A stretch of 26,029 nucleotides of DNA from a virus. The stretch spans positions 1 through 26,029 of the IMG/VR virus record IMGVR_UViG_3300020187_000184; one strand, given 5' to 3'. Position 1 is the first letter of the stretch. Every line of letters begins with the position of its first letter. A program made the position numbers and the translations under genes. Below are positions 18,536 to 25,433 of this stretch, piece by piece. Below the pieces are notes generated by a model. That model did not search any database. It was not told the origin of the DNA and was given only the letters and a program-made list of their open reading frames with translations.

Positions 18536-21216
18536 CCAAAATCAAACAGACTCTCGAACGTAGTCTTGTCCTCTGCTTTTGATAAGTCAATTGGCAGTAC
18601 ACCAAGTAAGTTATCAATCTTTTTAGTGATAATTGTTTCCTCCATAAGATCTACGTCAAACGGAAGTTCTTTAAACCAGTCGGGAGGGGTTATTGAATCT
18701 GTAGGATATCCTATACTAGTGAATCCCATTGGATTCGGTTTCAGTTTACAGACAATAGTTTTCATACCATCAACAATGTCTGTACTATATTTATCGTTGT
18801 TAATTCCTTTTAACCGATTGTAATTAATTGCTGCTCTAACGTGTCCAGGCATGTTTGCTTTACCAGTATACACACCTTTTTTATCCCACTCCAAACTTGT
18901 ATAATGTGTTAGCTTGTTAACACGCTTTGGCGTACCAATTTCCCAAGGATCTTTTTGTCTAAACTCTTGTCGAAACTCAATAATACGAGCAATTACTTCT
19001 TCGTCTGTTGACCCTGTTAGTGTTTTTAGCAAAATCTCACTTAAAAAGTCTTGCATAAACGGAGGGGTATCACTACGCTTCAAGTCTAAGCCCATTGCTT
19101 TAATCTTGCCTGGTTTGTCGCCTTGGTCTTCACGATAGCCTTCGTTATCATATACTAAAATAGCGTAGCGTTTTTTCTTAATAAAAATACCAGATAGTGC
19201 AACCATCTCACGGGCGGCGGCAATAATCTCACCTTGCTTTTGGTCAAGTACATTATGTGCTTTAGCCATGTATCCAGGAAATGTTTTGTTTGCTTGATCG
19301 CACACAGTGTCATAAAGTTCAGTAACTTTGTCTTTATTCCATTCAAACTCTCCACTTTCAATCTTGTCCTTAAAAATAGGGTAAGCACTAAAATAGATAC
19401 TGTCAGTATCGCCATACACAATTGTATCGCCTACGTGATTATATTCGCCAGTAAACAGTTCATTAACACTAGCACCCATGTGTCTAGCAATAGTACGTCC
19501 TGTTAGTGTTGTTGACTGACCCATGCGTGGATCATTAAAACGTGATCCCTGATTAAGTAACGCACCATACAAACTGTTTAAGTTAATCTTTTTAACTAGC
19601 TGACGTTTATCCCAATAGCCAAACTTGGCATCGTCTTTACCTTGTACTGCTCTAGCTTCTTTCTGCATAACTTTGCGCTCTGCATACCAACGCTCTAGCA
19701 ATCCAGGAATAATACCTTTTATATCTTGTTTAATAATAGTAGCATTGCTGCTAATAACCCAAGGCTGTCCGCTTTCAAAGATAATACTATATATCTCAGC
19801 ACCAGTTGCCATTAGTTCTTCGCCGTTTTCGAAGTCAATATATAACTGTGTTTCTGTATCTTTAGCCATTACTAGCTCATACTCTGGACAAGCAAACTTG
19901 CCTTCCCATGCTCTTGCGGCTTCCCACTTGTATTCTTGTAAAAGTGGCACAGTTAGTGTATGCCTTACTTGTCCTACAATTGTTTCTGTACTCAAGTTAA
20001 GACTGCGCAAAATACTTGGATACAGACTGTTTAAGTCCATACTACCAATCCATTCGTGTCTACCAGTTACTGGAGTAGCAACATAAGCACCTGCGGCTTG
20101 TGTTGATTGTGGATAATGCTTCTGTGTTTTATCTCGTTCTTTATCAGGAACAATTAGTCCACGTCTATGAGCTTCATTCATAATAGCTTGGTCAGTAACG
20201 GCGACAGCACCCATTGTTGTTTGTATGAGTACTGTGTTATCGTGTGCAATAACATTTGCTAAGTCAATAAACTGTAGCTTGGCATCTAGCTTAACTAGTA
20301 GTTCAACGTCTTGTCTGTTATAGTCAATAAACGTATAAAAGTCGTTGTTGTATAATTGGTCCAGTGTGCCCTGATAGTCAATTTTACGTTCATTAAGTTC
20401 ATACTCGCCAATGGCATCTAAACTATACGAATGCATTTCATGATATGTATACTTCTGATACAGTTGCATATAGTCCAAGTGCAAACGACCAATAGTATCA
20501 AATGTTTCTTGCGATTTTCCGTAACGTTCAAACTCTCTCCGCTTGGGGTATTGATCCCACAAGCAAAACTTTTTAGTATACTCTTTACCAATTGTTCTTG
20601 CAATACGATTTACTGTATATGGAATGTCAAAGCCTTCACTATTCCAGCCACTCATTACATCTGCATCGTCAATTAATTCGAGGAATGTTTTGAGTAGCTC
20701 TTCTTCAGTATCCATTAACAAAGTATCTGGAAAACGACTACAAATTTCAGCAGCGTCTTCTTTTGTAAGTGTGTTTGGTTTACATACTAAACACACTGTA
20801 GTTTTAAGCCAACTAAGATGCACTGCGATTGCAGTAATTGCATTAAATGGATCTTCTGGAGGAGCAAACCCCAAGTCTTTGTTAAAGTCAACCTCAATAT
20901 CAAAAAAAGCTAAGTTTAAGTTAGGAGTATCTTTACCTAAATAGTTGTCTGCTAGACACTTAAACGTGCGGTTAACGTCACTTTCAAAGAGTTTTTGTCC
21001 ACCGTATAGTTTCTTTTCTTTCTTAAAAGCACGACCATTGGTTGTGGCGTAACGTGATAGTTTGTCTCCGAAAATACTGTCGTATTTTCCACGCTGGTCT
21101 TTGTAGTAAAAACTATAGCTTGCAGGATACTCACGATATACTCTACGGCCCTTTTTGTCACGTTCAGCAACGTGAATAATATCTTTGTTTTGATCGAAGT
21201 AAGCGTCTACATACAT
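18532..21216 (-). CDS. 43: Family B replicative DNA polymerase (T4 gp43-like)
   Basis: 894 residues against 898 in T4. The proofreading exonuclease is intact: Exo I FFDIEVD (D106, E108), Exo II GWNSEGFDIPY (190-200) and Exo III YNRQDVELL (299-307). The polymerase motifs are intact too: motif A DLNSLYPS (394-401), motif B KINLNSLYGA (543-552) and motif C YGDTDS (601-606). The extreme C-terminus TTFESLFDFG is a plausible clamp-binding tail. There is no split or intein, although some T4-like relatives have split gp43 genes. Its ATG overlaps the reductase stop (TAATG). A perfect-hexamer promoter (21337-21364) lies in that upstream gene. Confidence 0.97.
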   Translation of the reverse strand: MYVDAYFDQNKDIIHVAERDKKGRRVYREYPASYSFYYKDQRGKYDSIFGDKLSRYATTNGRAFKKEKKLYGGQKLFESDVNRTFKCLADNYLGKDTPNLNLAFFDIEVDFNKDLGFAPPEDPFNAITAIAVHLSWLKTTVCLVCKPNTLTKEDAAEICSRFPDTLLMDTEEELLKTFLELIDDADVMSGWNSEGFDIPYTVNRIARTIGKEYTKKFCLWDQYPKRREFERYGKSQETFDTIGRLHLDYMQLYQKYTYHEMHSYSLDAIGEYELNERKIDYQGTLDQLYNNDFYTFIDYNRQDVELLVKLDAKLQFIDLANVIAHDNTVLIQTTMGAVAVTDQAIMNEAHRRGLIVPDKERDKTQKHYPQSTQAAGAYVATPVTGRHEWIGSMDLNSLYPSILRSLNLSTETIVGQVRHTLTVPLLQEYKWEAARAWEGKFACPEYELVMAKDTETQLYIDFENGEELMATGAEIYSIIFESGQPWVISSNATIIKQDIKGIIPGLLERWYAERKVMQKEARAVQGKDDAKFGYWDKRQLVKKINLNSLYGALLNQGSRFNDPRMGQSTTLTGRTIARHMGASVNELFTGEYNHVGDTIVYGDTDSIYFSAYPIFKDKIESGEFEWNKDKVTELYDTVCDQANKTFPGYMAKAHNVLDQKQGEIIAAAREMVALSGIFIKKKRYAILVYDNEGYREDQGDKPGKIKAMGLDLKRSDTPPFMQDFLSEILLKTLTGSTDEEVIARIIEFRQEFRQKDPWEIGTPKRVNKLTHYTSLEWDKKGVYTGKANMPGHVRAAINYNRLKGINNDKYSTDIVDGMKTIVCKLKPNPMGFTSIGYPTDSITPPDWFKELPFDVDLMEETIITKKIDNLLGVLPIDLSKAEDKTTFESLFDFG

Positions 21217-21914
21217 TAGCCGACAAATGCCCTTTCTTGTACAAACGTTCCTTGTGTACGTTTGTTGCCTTCGTTAAATCCGAGGCTGTTAAAGTGTTCT
21301 TTTAAATCATTGTTAAATCCTACACTTCCACATAACATTATACGCTGTTCTGCAGGATTGTCAATCTGTACTGTTCCGTCTGACATAAACTTTTGTATAC
21401 GTCCTTGTAGTTCAGCTGGCTCTTGTGTAACTGTGCTAATATATTCAATAGGCATCTCATTCAAGAAGTCTCGGTAACAATCCTGCTCAGCATGTAGTCT
21501 AGTAGTCCATGTTACTGTAATGTTCTCAAATAAGTCATATGTTTCTGGTTCACGTAGTAAACTAATAAACGGCGCAATACCAGTACCACTTGCCATCATT
21601 ACTAGATGTCCGCCTAGTTCTAAGTTAGCAAGTATAAGTGTACCTGTTGGTTTTTCACCTACCTTAATAGTATCGCCTACTTGAATATGTTGTAGTTTGC
21701 TTGTTAGTGGACCGTCAGGTACTTTGATACTGTAAAATTCAATATAGTCATCATACGGTCCACTGGTAATACTATACGCTCTACTTGGAGCATCTTCTAG
21801 ACCAATCATAACAAACTCCCCCGCAGTAAATCTATAACTGCGAGGTCGTTCTGTTCTAATTCTAAATAGTTTATCTGTGTAATGCTGTACTTCAATAACA
21901 TTTAAGTCTAGCAC
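21216..21914 (-). CDS. Ferredoxin/flavodoxin-NADP+ reductase (Fpr type)
   Basis: 232 residues from a GTG start. The FAD-binding motif RAYSIT is at 45-50 (preceded by FVMIGLEDAPS), and YSIKVPDGPLTSKLQ is at 61-75. The NADP-binding parts are MASGTGIAPF (107-116) and MLCGSVGF (193-200). The C-terminus ...FVQERAFVG matches Fpr proteins of alphaproteobacteria and Azotobacter rather than the Trp/Tyr-ended E. coli form. The GTG at 21914 is chosen because AAAGGA lies seven bases upstream; longer readings run into the upstream gene. Fpr passes electrons from NADPH to flavodoxin or ferredoxin. It sits directly ahead of the DNA polymerase gene. Confidence 0.88.
   Translation of the reverse strand: MLDLNVIEVQHYTDKLFRIRTERPRSYRFTAGEFVMIGLEDAPSRAYSITSGPYDDYIEFYSIKVPDGPLTSKLQHIQVGDTIKVGEKPTGTLILANLELGGHLVMMASGTGIAPFISLLREPETYDLFENITVTWTTRLHAEQDCYRDFLNEMPIEYISTVTQEPAELQGRIQKFMSDGTVQIDNPAEQRIMLCGSVGFNNDLKEHFNSLGFNEGNKRTQGTFVQERAFVG
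21337..21364 (-). promoter_or_regulatory. Perfect-consensus intragenic sigma70 promoter before the DNA polymerase
   Basis: On the minus strand: TTGACA (21364-21359), 16-base spacer, TATAAT (21342-21337). Both hexamers match consensus exactly. It lies inside the reductase gene about 120 bases before the gp43 ATG. Confidence 0.6.
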
Positions 21915-21915
21915 A

Positions 21916-22173
21916 TTAATGTCCTTTGCCGACAGCCGCCAATAGTTCTTCCAATTCGCTGAAATCGTCTGATACTTTTGCGAACTCTTGTTTGTAAGCA
22001 ATACGGATTGCTTTGTTAATAGTTGCAGGTTTCATATCTAGTTCTTCTGCAACTGCACTTACAGTATCTTTAAGCCCACCTTTAAGTGTTTCCACTTCTG
22101 ATGTTACTTGGATACCTTCGTTAATAATTTGTTTAAGTTTCGTAATCTCACTATCACTAAATGCTCGTGACAT
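21916..22173 (-). CDS. Small DsbA-like dsDNA-binding protein, tentative (85 aa)
   Basis: A helical, acidic protein: MSRAFSDSEITKLKQIINEG, then TLKGGLKDTVSAVAEELDMK, PATINKAIRIAYKQEF and an acidic tail (DDFSELEELLAAVGKGH). The middle, helix-x-ELDMKPATINKAIRIAYK, is laid out like T4 DsbA, a double-stranded DNA-binding protein (KDELGVDGKMFNRLLALYHK in T4). That resemblance is moderate. The ATG at 22173 has AAGGAG seven bases upstream, better than the ATG at 22179 that abuts it. First gene after the strong promoter at 22203-22231, leading into the reductase and polymerase. Confidence 0.55.
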   Translation of the reverse strand: MSRAFSDSEITKLKQIINEGIQVTSEVETLKGGLKDTVSAVAEELDMKPATINKAIRIAYKQEFAKVSDDFSELEELLAAVGKGH

Positions 22174-22202
22174 ATTCATCTCCTTTAGCTTGTTATCCTA
22201 CT

Positions 22203-22231
22203 ACTATATGTTAGATTTACTAGGTTGTCAA
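22203..22231 (-). promoter_or_regulatory. Sigma70-like early promoter for the DsbA-like/reductase/polymerase operon
   Basis: On the minus strand: TTGACA (22231-22226), 17-base spacer, TATAGT (22208-22203), about 30 bases before the ATG at 22173. It overlaps only the last bases of the preceding gene. Confidence 0.75.
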
Positions 22232-22428
22232 GTCTTTTTACGAGTGTTTAAAATGCCATTCATAACATTACTTGCTGTGTGAGTAAAGCATCTTGGTGCG
22301 ATACTGTGAATAATCAATGCTGGCACCAATAGCTGTAATTTAACGGCAGCCTTTAAAGCATACCCCATGTGTTGTAGCCCAGTTTCGCCTACTTCATCCA
22401 AGTGGGCCTTACATTGTTTACTTAACAT
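22228..22428 (-). CDS. DUF6356-like protein (66 aa)
   Basis: Contains HLDEVGETGLQHMGYALKAA (9-28), a hydrophobic VKLQLLVPALIIHSIAPRCF (29-48) and TASNVMNGIL. The pattern H-x-x-x-VGE-(T/S)-x-x-x-H-M, a central hydrophobic segment and an H-x-x-x-P-x-x-F ending resembles DUF6356, small membrane-linked proteins of alphaproteobacteria. Function unknown. It has one likely membrane segment. The start overlaps the upstream stop as TAATG. The TTGACA of the next promoter overlaps its stop codon. Confidence 0.6.
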   Translation of the reverse strand: MLSKQCKAHLDEVGETGLQHMGYALKAAVKLQLLVPALIIHSIAPRCFTHTASNVMNGILNTRKKT

Positions 22429-22703
22429 TACTTTTCCAATTCTTTTAATCTTGCTTCTATTGCATCTATTTTTGCTGTTATCTTTGGGTACTTTTTACGC
22501 CATGCATCTTCTGGCTGTTGTAGCCAAGTTAAACCCCAACGCTCAACAAGATAATCCAAAGTGAGATCTACTTTAGCATAAAACCAAAGTCCAGCTCTAG
22601 TGGTACTTAGATAAGCTAAACAAACTGCTCCAAGTATACTGCCACCAATACTTGTATATATCCACAAGCGATTAGTGGCCATATCATTAACTATTTCCCA
22701 CAT
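22428..22703 (-). CDS. Small membrane protein with charged C-terminal tail (91 aa)
   Basis: Begins MWEIVNDMATNRLWIYTSIG. A membrane segment lies at about 15-32 (IYTSIGGSILGAVCLAYLS). It is followed by a Trp/Leu-rich amphipathic section (LVERWGLTWLQQPEDAWRKK) and a helical tail (ITAKIDAIEARLKELEK). The shape is a single-pass protein with a cytoplasmic coiled coil. The start at 22703 lies one base after the preceding stop; the longer reading to 22742 overlaps the 50-aa gene and is not preferred. Role unknown. Confidence 0.6.
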   Translation of the reverse strand: MWEIVNDMATNRLWIYTSIGGSILGAVCLAYLSTTRAGLWFYAKVDLTLDYLVERWGLTWLQQPEDAWRKKYPKITAKIDAIEARLKELEK

Positions 22704-22704
22704 A

Positions 22705-22857
22705 CTATTCAGATTTCCAAATAGTCCATGCACCATATACAATCATAGCATATGCAATTAAGTTTACAGGTACCAATATCATTGCTACCCCTGATGCTAC
22801 TAGTACAACACCGTCAAGTGTCGTTCTCTCTTTTAGTCTATTTTTAATCCAATTCAT
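22705..22857 (-). CDS. Small membrane protein (50 aa)
   Basis: A short gene: MNWIKNRLKERTTLDGVVLV, then ASGVAMILVPVNLIAYAMIV and YGAWTIWKSE. The basic N-terminus and hydrophobic stretch (17-45) fit a one- or two-pass inner-membrane protein. The ribosome binding site is strong (GGAGAG, about 6 bases upstream), and the following gene begins one base after its stop. I believe similar short membrane proteins occur in other marine phages, but their role is unknown. Confidence 0.7.
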   Translation of the reverse strand: MNWIKNRLKERTTLDGVVLVASGVAMILVPVNLIAYAMIVYGAWTIWKSE

Positions 22858-22869
22858 TTTCTCTCTCCT

Positions 22870-23013
22870 CTATCCATGTTCAAACCTGGTTAATGATTTG
22901 GGAGTATAATTTTGCTGCTCTTGCCATCTTCTCCAGTATTTATTTCTTTCGTTAGTACTAGTTCGATTTTCTTCATGCCGTTTATATACTTCTATATAAT
23001 GTGCCATGTCCAT
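22870..23013 (-). CDS. Small basic hypothetical protein (47 aa)
   Basis: A short gene: MDMAHYIEVYKRHEENRTST, then NERNKYWRRWQEQQNYTPKS and LTRFEHG. It is highly polar, with Arg, Glu, Asn and Trp; no family is recognised. The ATG at 23013 lies one base after the upstream stop, with GGAGAG about 4 bases before it, which is good evidence for translation. It contains a late-type box at 22937-22944. Confidence 0.55.
   Translation of the reverse strand: MDMAHYIEVYKRHEENRTSTNERNKYWRRWQEQQNYTPKSLTRFEHG
22937..22944 (-). promoter_or_regulatory. Late-type promoter box AATAAATA, intragenic
   Basis: The minus-strand AATAAATAC 9-mer, identical to those at 1839 and 24088. It lies within the 47-aa gene, 80 bases upstream of the membrane-protein ATG at 22857. 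Confidence 0.35.
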
Positions 23014-23014
23014 G

Positions 23015-23209
23015 TTACTCTCCAAACATGTTTACTAGTTCTGGACCAAAGCTACCTGCGGCCCAGCCTAATGCTACGATACTAATCACTCCAATTAGTA
23101 GCCATTTCATTTTAAAATCATCAACTGACATTTTAATAGCAACTAGTTCGTTACCTAAAATACGTAGTTGTATTTCCATTTTACCTTTGTCATCTACTTC
23201 ATTTGACAT
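23015..23209 (-). CDS. Single-pass membrane protein next to the endolysin (64 aa)
   Basis: An N-terminal soluble part (MSNEVDDKGKMEIQLRILGN, ELVAIKMSVDDF) and a single membrane segment near the C-terminus (WLLIGVISIVALGWAAGSF, 36-54). It directly follows the endolysin gene with a TAATG overlap. Position and topology make it a candidate holin or lysis accessory protein, but the protein is too generic to call. The helix before the membrane segment might instead mark it as an oligomeric anchor. Confidence 0.65.
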   Translation of the reverse strand: MSNEVDDKGKMEIQLRILGNELVAIKMSVDDFKMKWLLIGVISIVALGWAAGSFGPELVNMFGE

Positions 23210-24060
23210 TAATCTTCTCCAAACATCATCGCAAGACTAACTGGACCCATAACACCGTCTGGAGTAAGTCCATTTTCTTCTTGCCAGTGCTTAACATGTG
23301 CTTCTGTGCCTCTGCCAAAGATACCATCTGCACCGATTTCTAATTCTTCTTGTACTGCACGTACTGTTGGACCACGTGATCCTACACGTATAGTTTCGTA
23401 AACCATTTGTGCTGGTTCCCAATGTCCGCCCAGTACTTCCATCGCATGTTCGTAATGTTTTTTACGATCTTCTAATCCAATGTAACCACCATTAATACGC
23501 TTAGTAGCACCTTTAACATCACGGCTATCACAATACTTGTTTAATCCGTTTGTATCCCAAAACCAACATGCGCTGTCTAGTGCGCCTTTTTTCGTGCGTA
23601 CATAGTCTACTGCTTCTTCAGGCGTCATGTCGACGTCTTCTCCAAATTTTGTATAATTGTAACGTCCTGTAAGTTGTAGAATGCCGCCGCCCCTGAATCT
23701 CCAACCATCTCCGGAATCGGTATCGCCGTTGTCCATTCTATTTGCGTAAATAACGTTTGCAATTTTGCGAGGCTTTCTATGATACGGTTCTGCATCTCTC
23801 CCTGCCCTTTCAAAATATTTGCCAAAAATAGCATTTAATGCTTTGGCACTATAATTGAGGTTTTCGCTCAATACTCTAAAATTATTACTTTCATGTCCAC
23901 ATTGTGCAATAAACATTGCTACACGTTCTGGTGTATCTACTTCCCATAGAGGAAGGATTTCACACATTGCGTCATACCAATCTTCTGCTTCGTCATTGCC
24001 CCGTAGCATTTCAATAACCATGTCTTCTGTAAATTCAAATTCAAAATCTTCTGCTGCCAT
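23209..24060 (-). CDS. Endolysin: GH19-like glycosidase plus C-terminal peptidoglycan-binding domain
   Basis: 283 residues, two domains. Residues about 40-205 resemble GH19 lysozyme/chitinase: FIAQCGHESNNFRVLSENLN (50-69, with the GHE catalytic Glu57), YANRMDNGDTDSGDGWRFRG and GGGILQLTGRYNY (124-136). Residues about 225-280 are a PG_binding_1 domain: VGSRGPTVRAVQEEL, then DGIFGRGTEAHVKHWQEENG and PDGVMGPVS. There is no signal peptide, so it would need a holin to reach the cell wall. A late-type box lies 28 bases before its ATG, fitting late expression. AAGGA is about 9 bases upstream. Confidence 0.88.
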   Translation of the reverse strand: MAAEDFEFEFTEDMVIEMLRGNDEAEDWYDAMCEILPLWEVDTPERVAMFIAQCGHESNNFRVLSENLNYSAKALNAIFGKYFERAGRDAEPYHRKPRKIANVIYANRMDNGDTDSGDGWRFRGGGILQLTGRYNYTKFGEDVDMTPEEAVDYVRTKKGALDSACWFWDTNGLNKYCDSRDVKGATKRINGGYIGLEDRKKHYEHAMEVLGGHWEPAQMVYETIRVGSRGPTVRAVQEELEIGADGIFGRGTEAHVKHWQEENGLTPDGVMGPVSLAMMFGED

Positions 24061-24087
24061 TTTACAATTCCTTGTTTTATGTAGTAG

Positions 24088-24095
24088 TATTTATT
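24088..24095 (-). promoter_or_regulatory. Late-type promoter box for the endolysin gene
   Basis: Minus strand AATAAATA (with C following), 28 bases upstream of the endolysin ATG and just upstream of its ribosome binding site. It is divergent from the plus-strand box at 24100-24107. Confidence 0.55.
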
Positions 24096-24099
24096 GATT

Positions 24100-24107
24100 T
24101 ATAAATA
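24100..24107 (+). promoter_or_regulatory. T4-type late promoter TATAAATA for the plus-strand gene
   Basis: An exact match to the T4 late -10 consensus TATAAATA, followed by TATTTTG, 28 bases before the ATG at 24135. With the box at 24088-24095 it forms a compact divergent late promoter. Confidence 0.65.
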
Positions 24108-24134
24108 TATTTTGAGAGATTAAGAGAATTAGTT

Positions 24135-24815
24135 ATGATAAATGAACAATGGAAAAAGAGAAAAACTGTTAGATATTTTGATTCAAAGGTTATACCGTCA
24201 ACCGACAAGATAGAAAAATTAGAACACTGCATTAATTTTTTACCAATCCAGACATCAATAGCTAATGATTCACTTCCAAACTTTTTAGTTTTCAAAGTTG
24301 GTCCTGATGAGTATCAGTTTAAATATGAGTTATTAACAAATGTATTTCATACAAAAGAGAAAGACGAGTATTTTTGTTGCCTATATGATGCACCTTATGT
24401 GTTCATTATGGTAGAATTAACTACAATTGGACCTTTAGGTGATGTGGCTACTGTAGAACCAGATAATATAATTTTGCATACTAATCTTGGAGTTACTATG
24501 GGTGCATTGATATCAGAAGCAGTTAGTAATGACCTATCAATTACTACTTTAGCATGCACCGCAGGTAGTATCAATTGTGATATACTTAATAAAAAATACA
24601 ACACTGAACTTCAAAAATTTAGAGAAATTCACAAAAACCAGAAACTATCCTTGGGTGAGGTTCTTGGGGCGGTATGTGTAGGATACGAACCCCCTACTAT
24701 TATTCCGTATGCACACCCAGTAACTGGATTAAGTAAGCACAAGACACTTAATTTAAATTATCGGCCGTATAAAAAATTAAACAAGAATCAACCTTTTATG
24801 TACATACATGACTAA
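24135..24815 (+). CDS. Nitroreductase-like protein (226 aa), plus strand
   Basis: The N-terminus WKKRKTVRYFDSKVIPSTDK (6-25), followed by IEKLEHCINFLPIQTSI, resembles the R-x-S-V-R-x-F opening and first helices of the nitroreductase (FMN-dependent) superfamily. HTNLGVTMGALISEAVSNDL (114-133) resembles the helix that packs on FMN, and LGEVLGAVCVGYEPP (172-186) the later strand segment. The assignment is tentative because no single residue is decisive. It is one of two plus-strand genes, has a consensus late promoter and ends 3 bases from the convergent gene at 24819. It would be made late, against the direction of the rest of the region. Confidence 0.6.
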   Translation: MINEQWKKRKTVRYFDSKVIPSTDKIEKLEHCINFLPIQTSIANDSLPNFLVFKVGPDEYQFKYELLTNVFHTKEKDEYFCCLYDAPYVFIMVELTTIGPLGDVATVEPDNIILHTNLGVTMGALISEAVSNDLSITTLACTAGSINCDILNKKYNTELQKFREIHKNQKLSLGEVLGAVCVGYEPPTIIPYAHPVTGLSKHKTLNLNYRPYKKLNKNQPFMYIHD

Positions 24816-24818
24816 ACT

Positions 24819-25433
24819 TTACTTAATAAATGCGCCAATGCGTCCATGTACATCAGGATAATCACGATATGTATACCCGTCTGGTGGTGTAGTAGATTGC
24901 CCTTCCCACACCGGAATGAACTCACGTTCAACTCCGTCAAAGTCTTCGTTATGTCTAAAGTGTATTTCTACTACTTTATTGCCAATGAATTCTATGTTTA
25001 GCCATTCGTGATGTGAGAATGTTTGTAGTGCTTCAGGTAACGGAATAACATCATCTGTCTTAATCCACTTATCCCATTGGGTAAATGTGTCGCTAGACTT
25101 TAGTCCTTCTACACACAAGTGCTGTACACCATAATTATAATCTATACTTAGATGTCTACCTTCAAACCATTCACACCAAAAATGCCCTATAGGTAGGTGC
25201 ATAGTTTCTTCTTCTATCCAAGATTTTTGAGTGCCTAACCCTAGCCCTAGCATATTAACACAGGGCCGCACACAATACCAACCTGGTGTAGGCACATTTA
25301 ATCCAACTGGGCCACTAATATAGTTTAGTTTACGTGAAAGTATTAGTTTATCTAATGCCCATAACTCGTCTGGATCAACTTGTTTCCAAACTAAGTCTTC
25401 TGCGCTATCAGGAATTATAGTGCGCCTTCGCAT
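24819..25433 (-). CDS. Conserved-looking phage hypothetical protein (204 aa)
   Basis: I recognise no function. The middle carries PTPGWYCVRPCVNMLGLGLG (48-67), then HLPIGHFWCEWFEGRHLSID (79-98) and VQHLCVEGLKSSDTFTQWDK. The Trp/Cys/Gly-rich pattern looks conserved and enzyme-like, possibly nucleotide-linked, but I cannot assign a fold. The final third is strand-rich (LNIEFIGNKVVEIHFRH). The ATG at 25433 overlaps the Cys-rich gene by 19 bp. Confidence 0.65.
   Translation of the reverse strand: MRRRTIIPDSAEDLVWKQVDPDELWALDKLILSRKLNYISGPVGLNVPTPGWYCVRPCVNMLGLGLGTQKSWIEEETMHLPIGHFWCEWFEGRHLSIDYNYGVQHLCVEGLKSSDTFTQWDKWIKTDDVIPLPEALQTFSHHEWLNIEFIGNKVVEIHFRHNEDFDGVEREFIPVWEGQSTTPPDGYTYRDYPDVHGRIGAFIK

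Noticed and set aside
18785-18796. GATAAATA on the minus strand inside the polymerase gene
   Set aside because: It matches a loose late box but lies about 490 bases before the next gene start and lacks the shared trailing C.
19625-20086. A 153-codon plus-strand frame antisense to the DNA polymerase
   Set aside because: It lies entirely opposite intact polymerase motifs and has no promoter or ribosome binding site.
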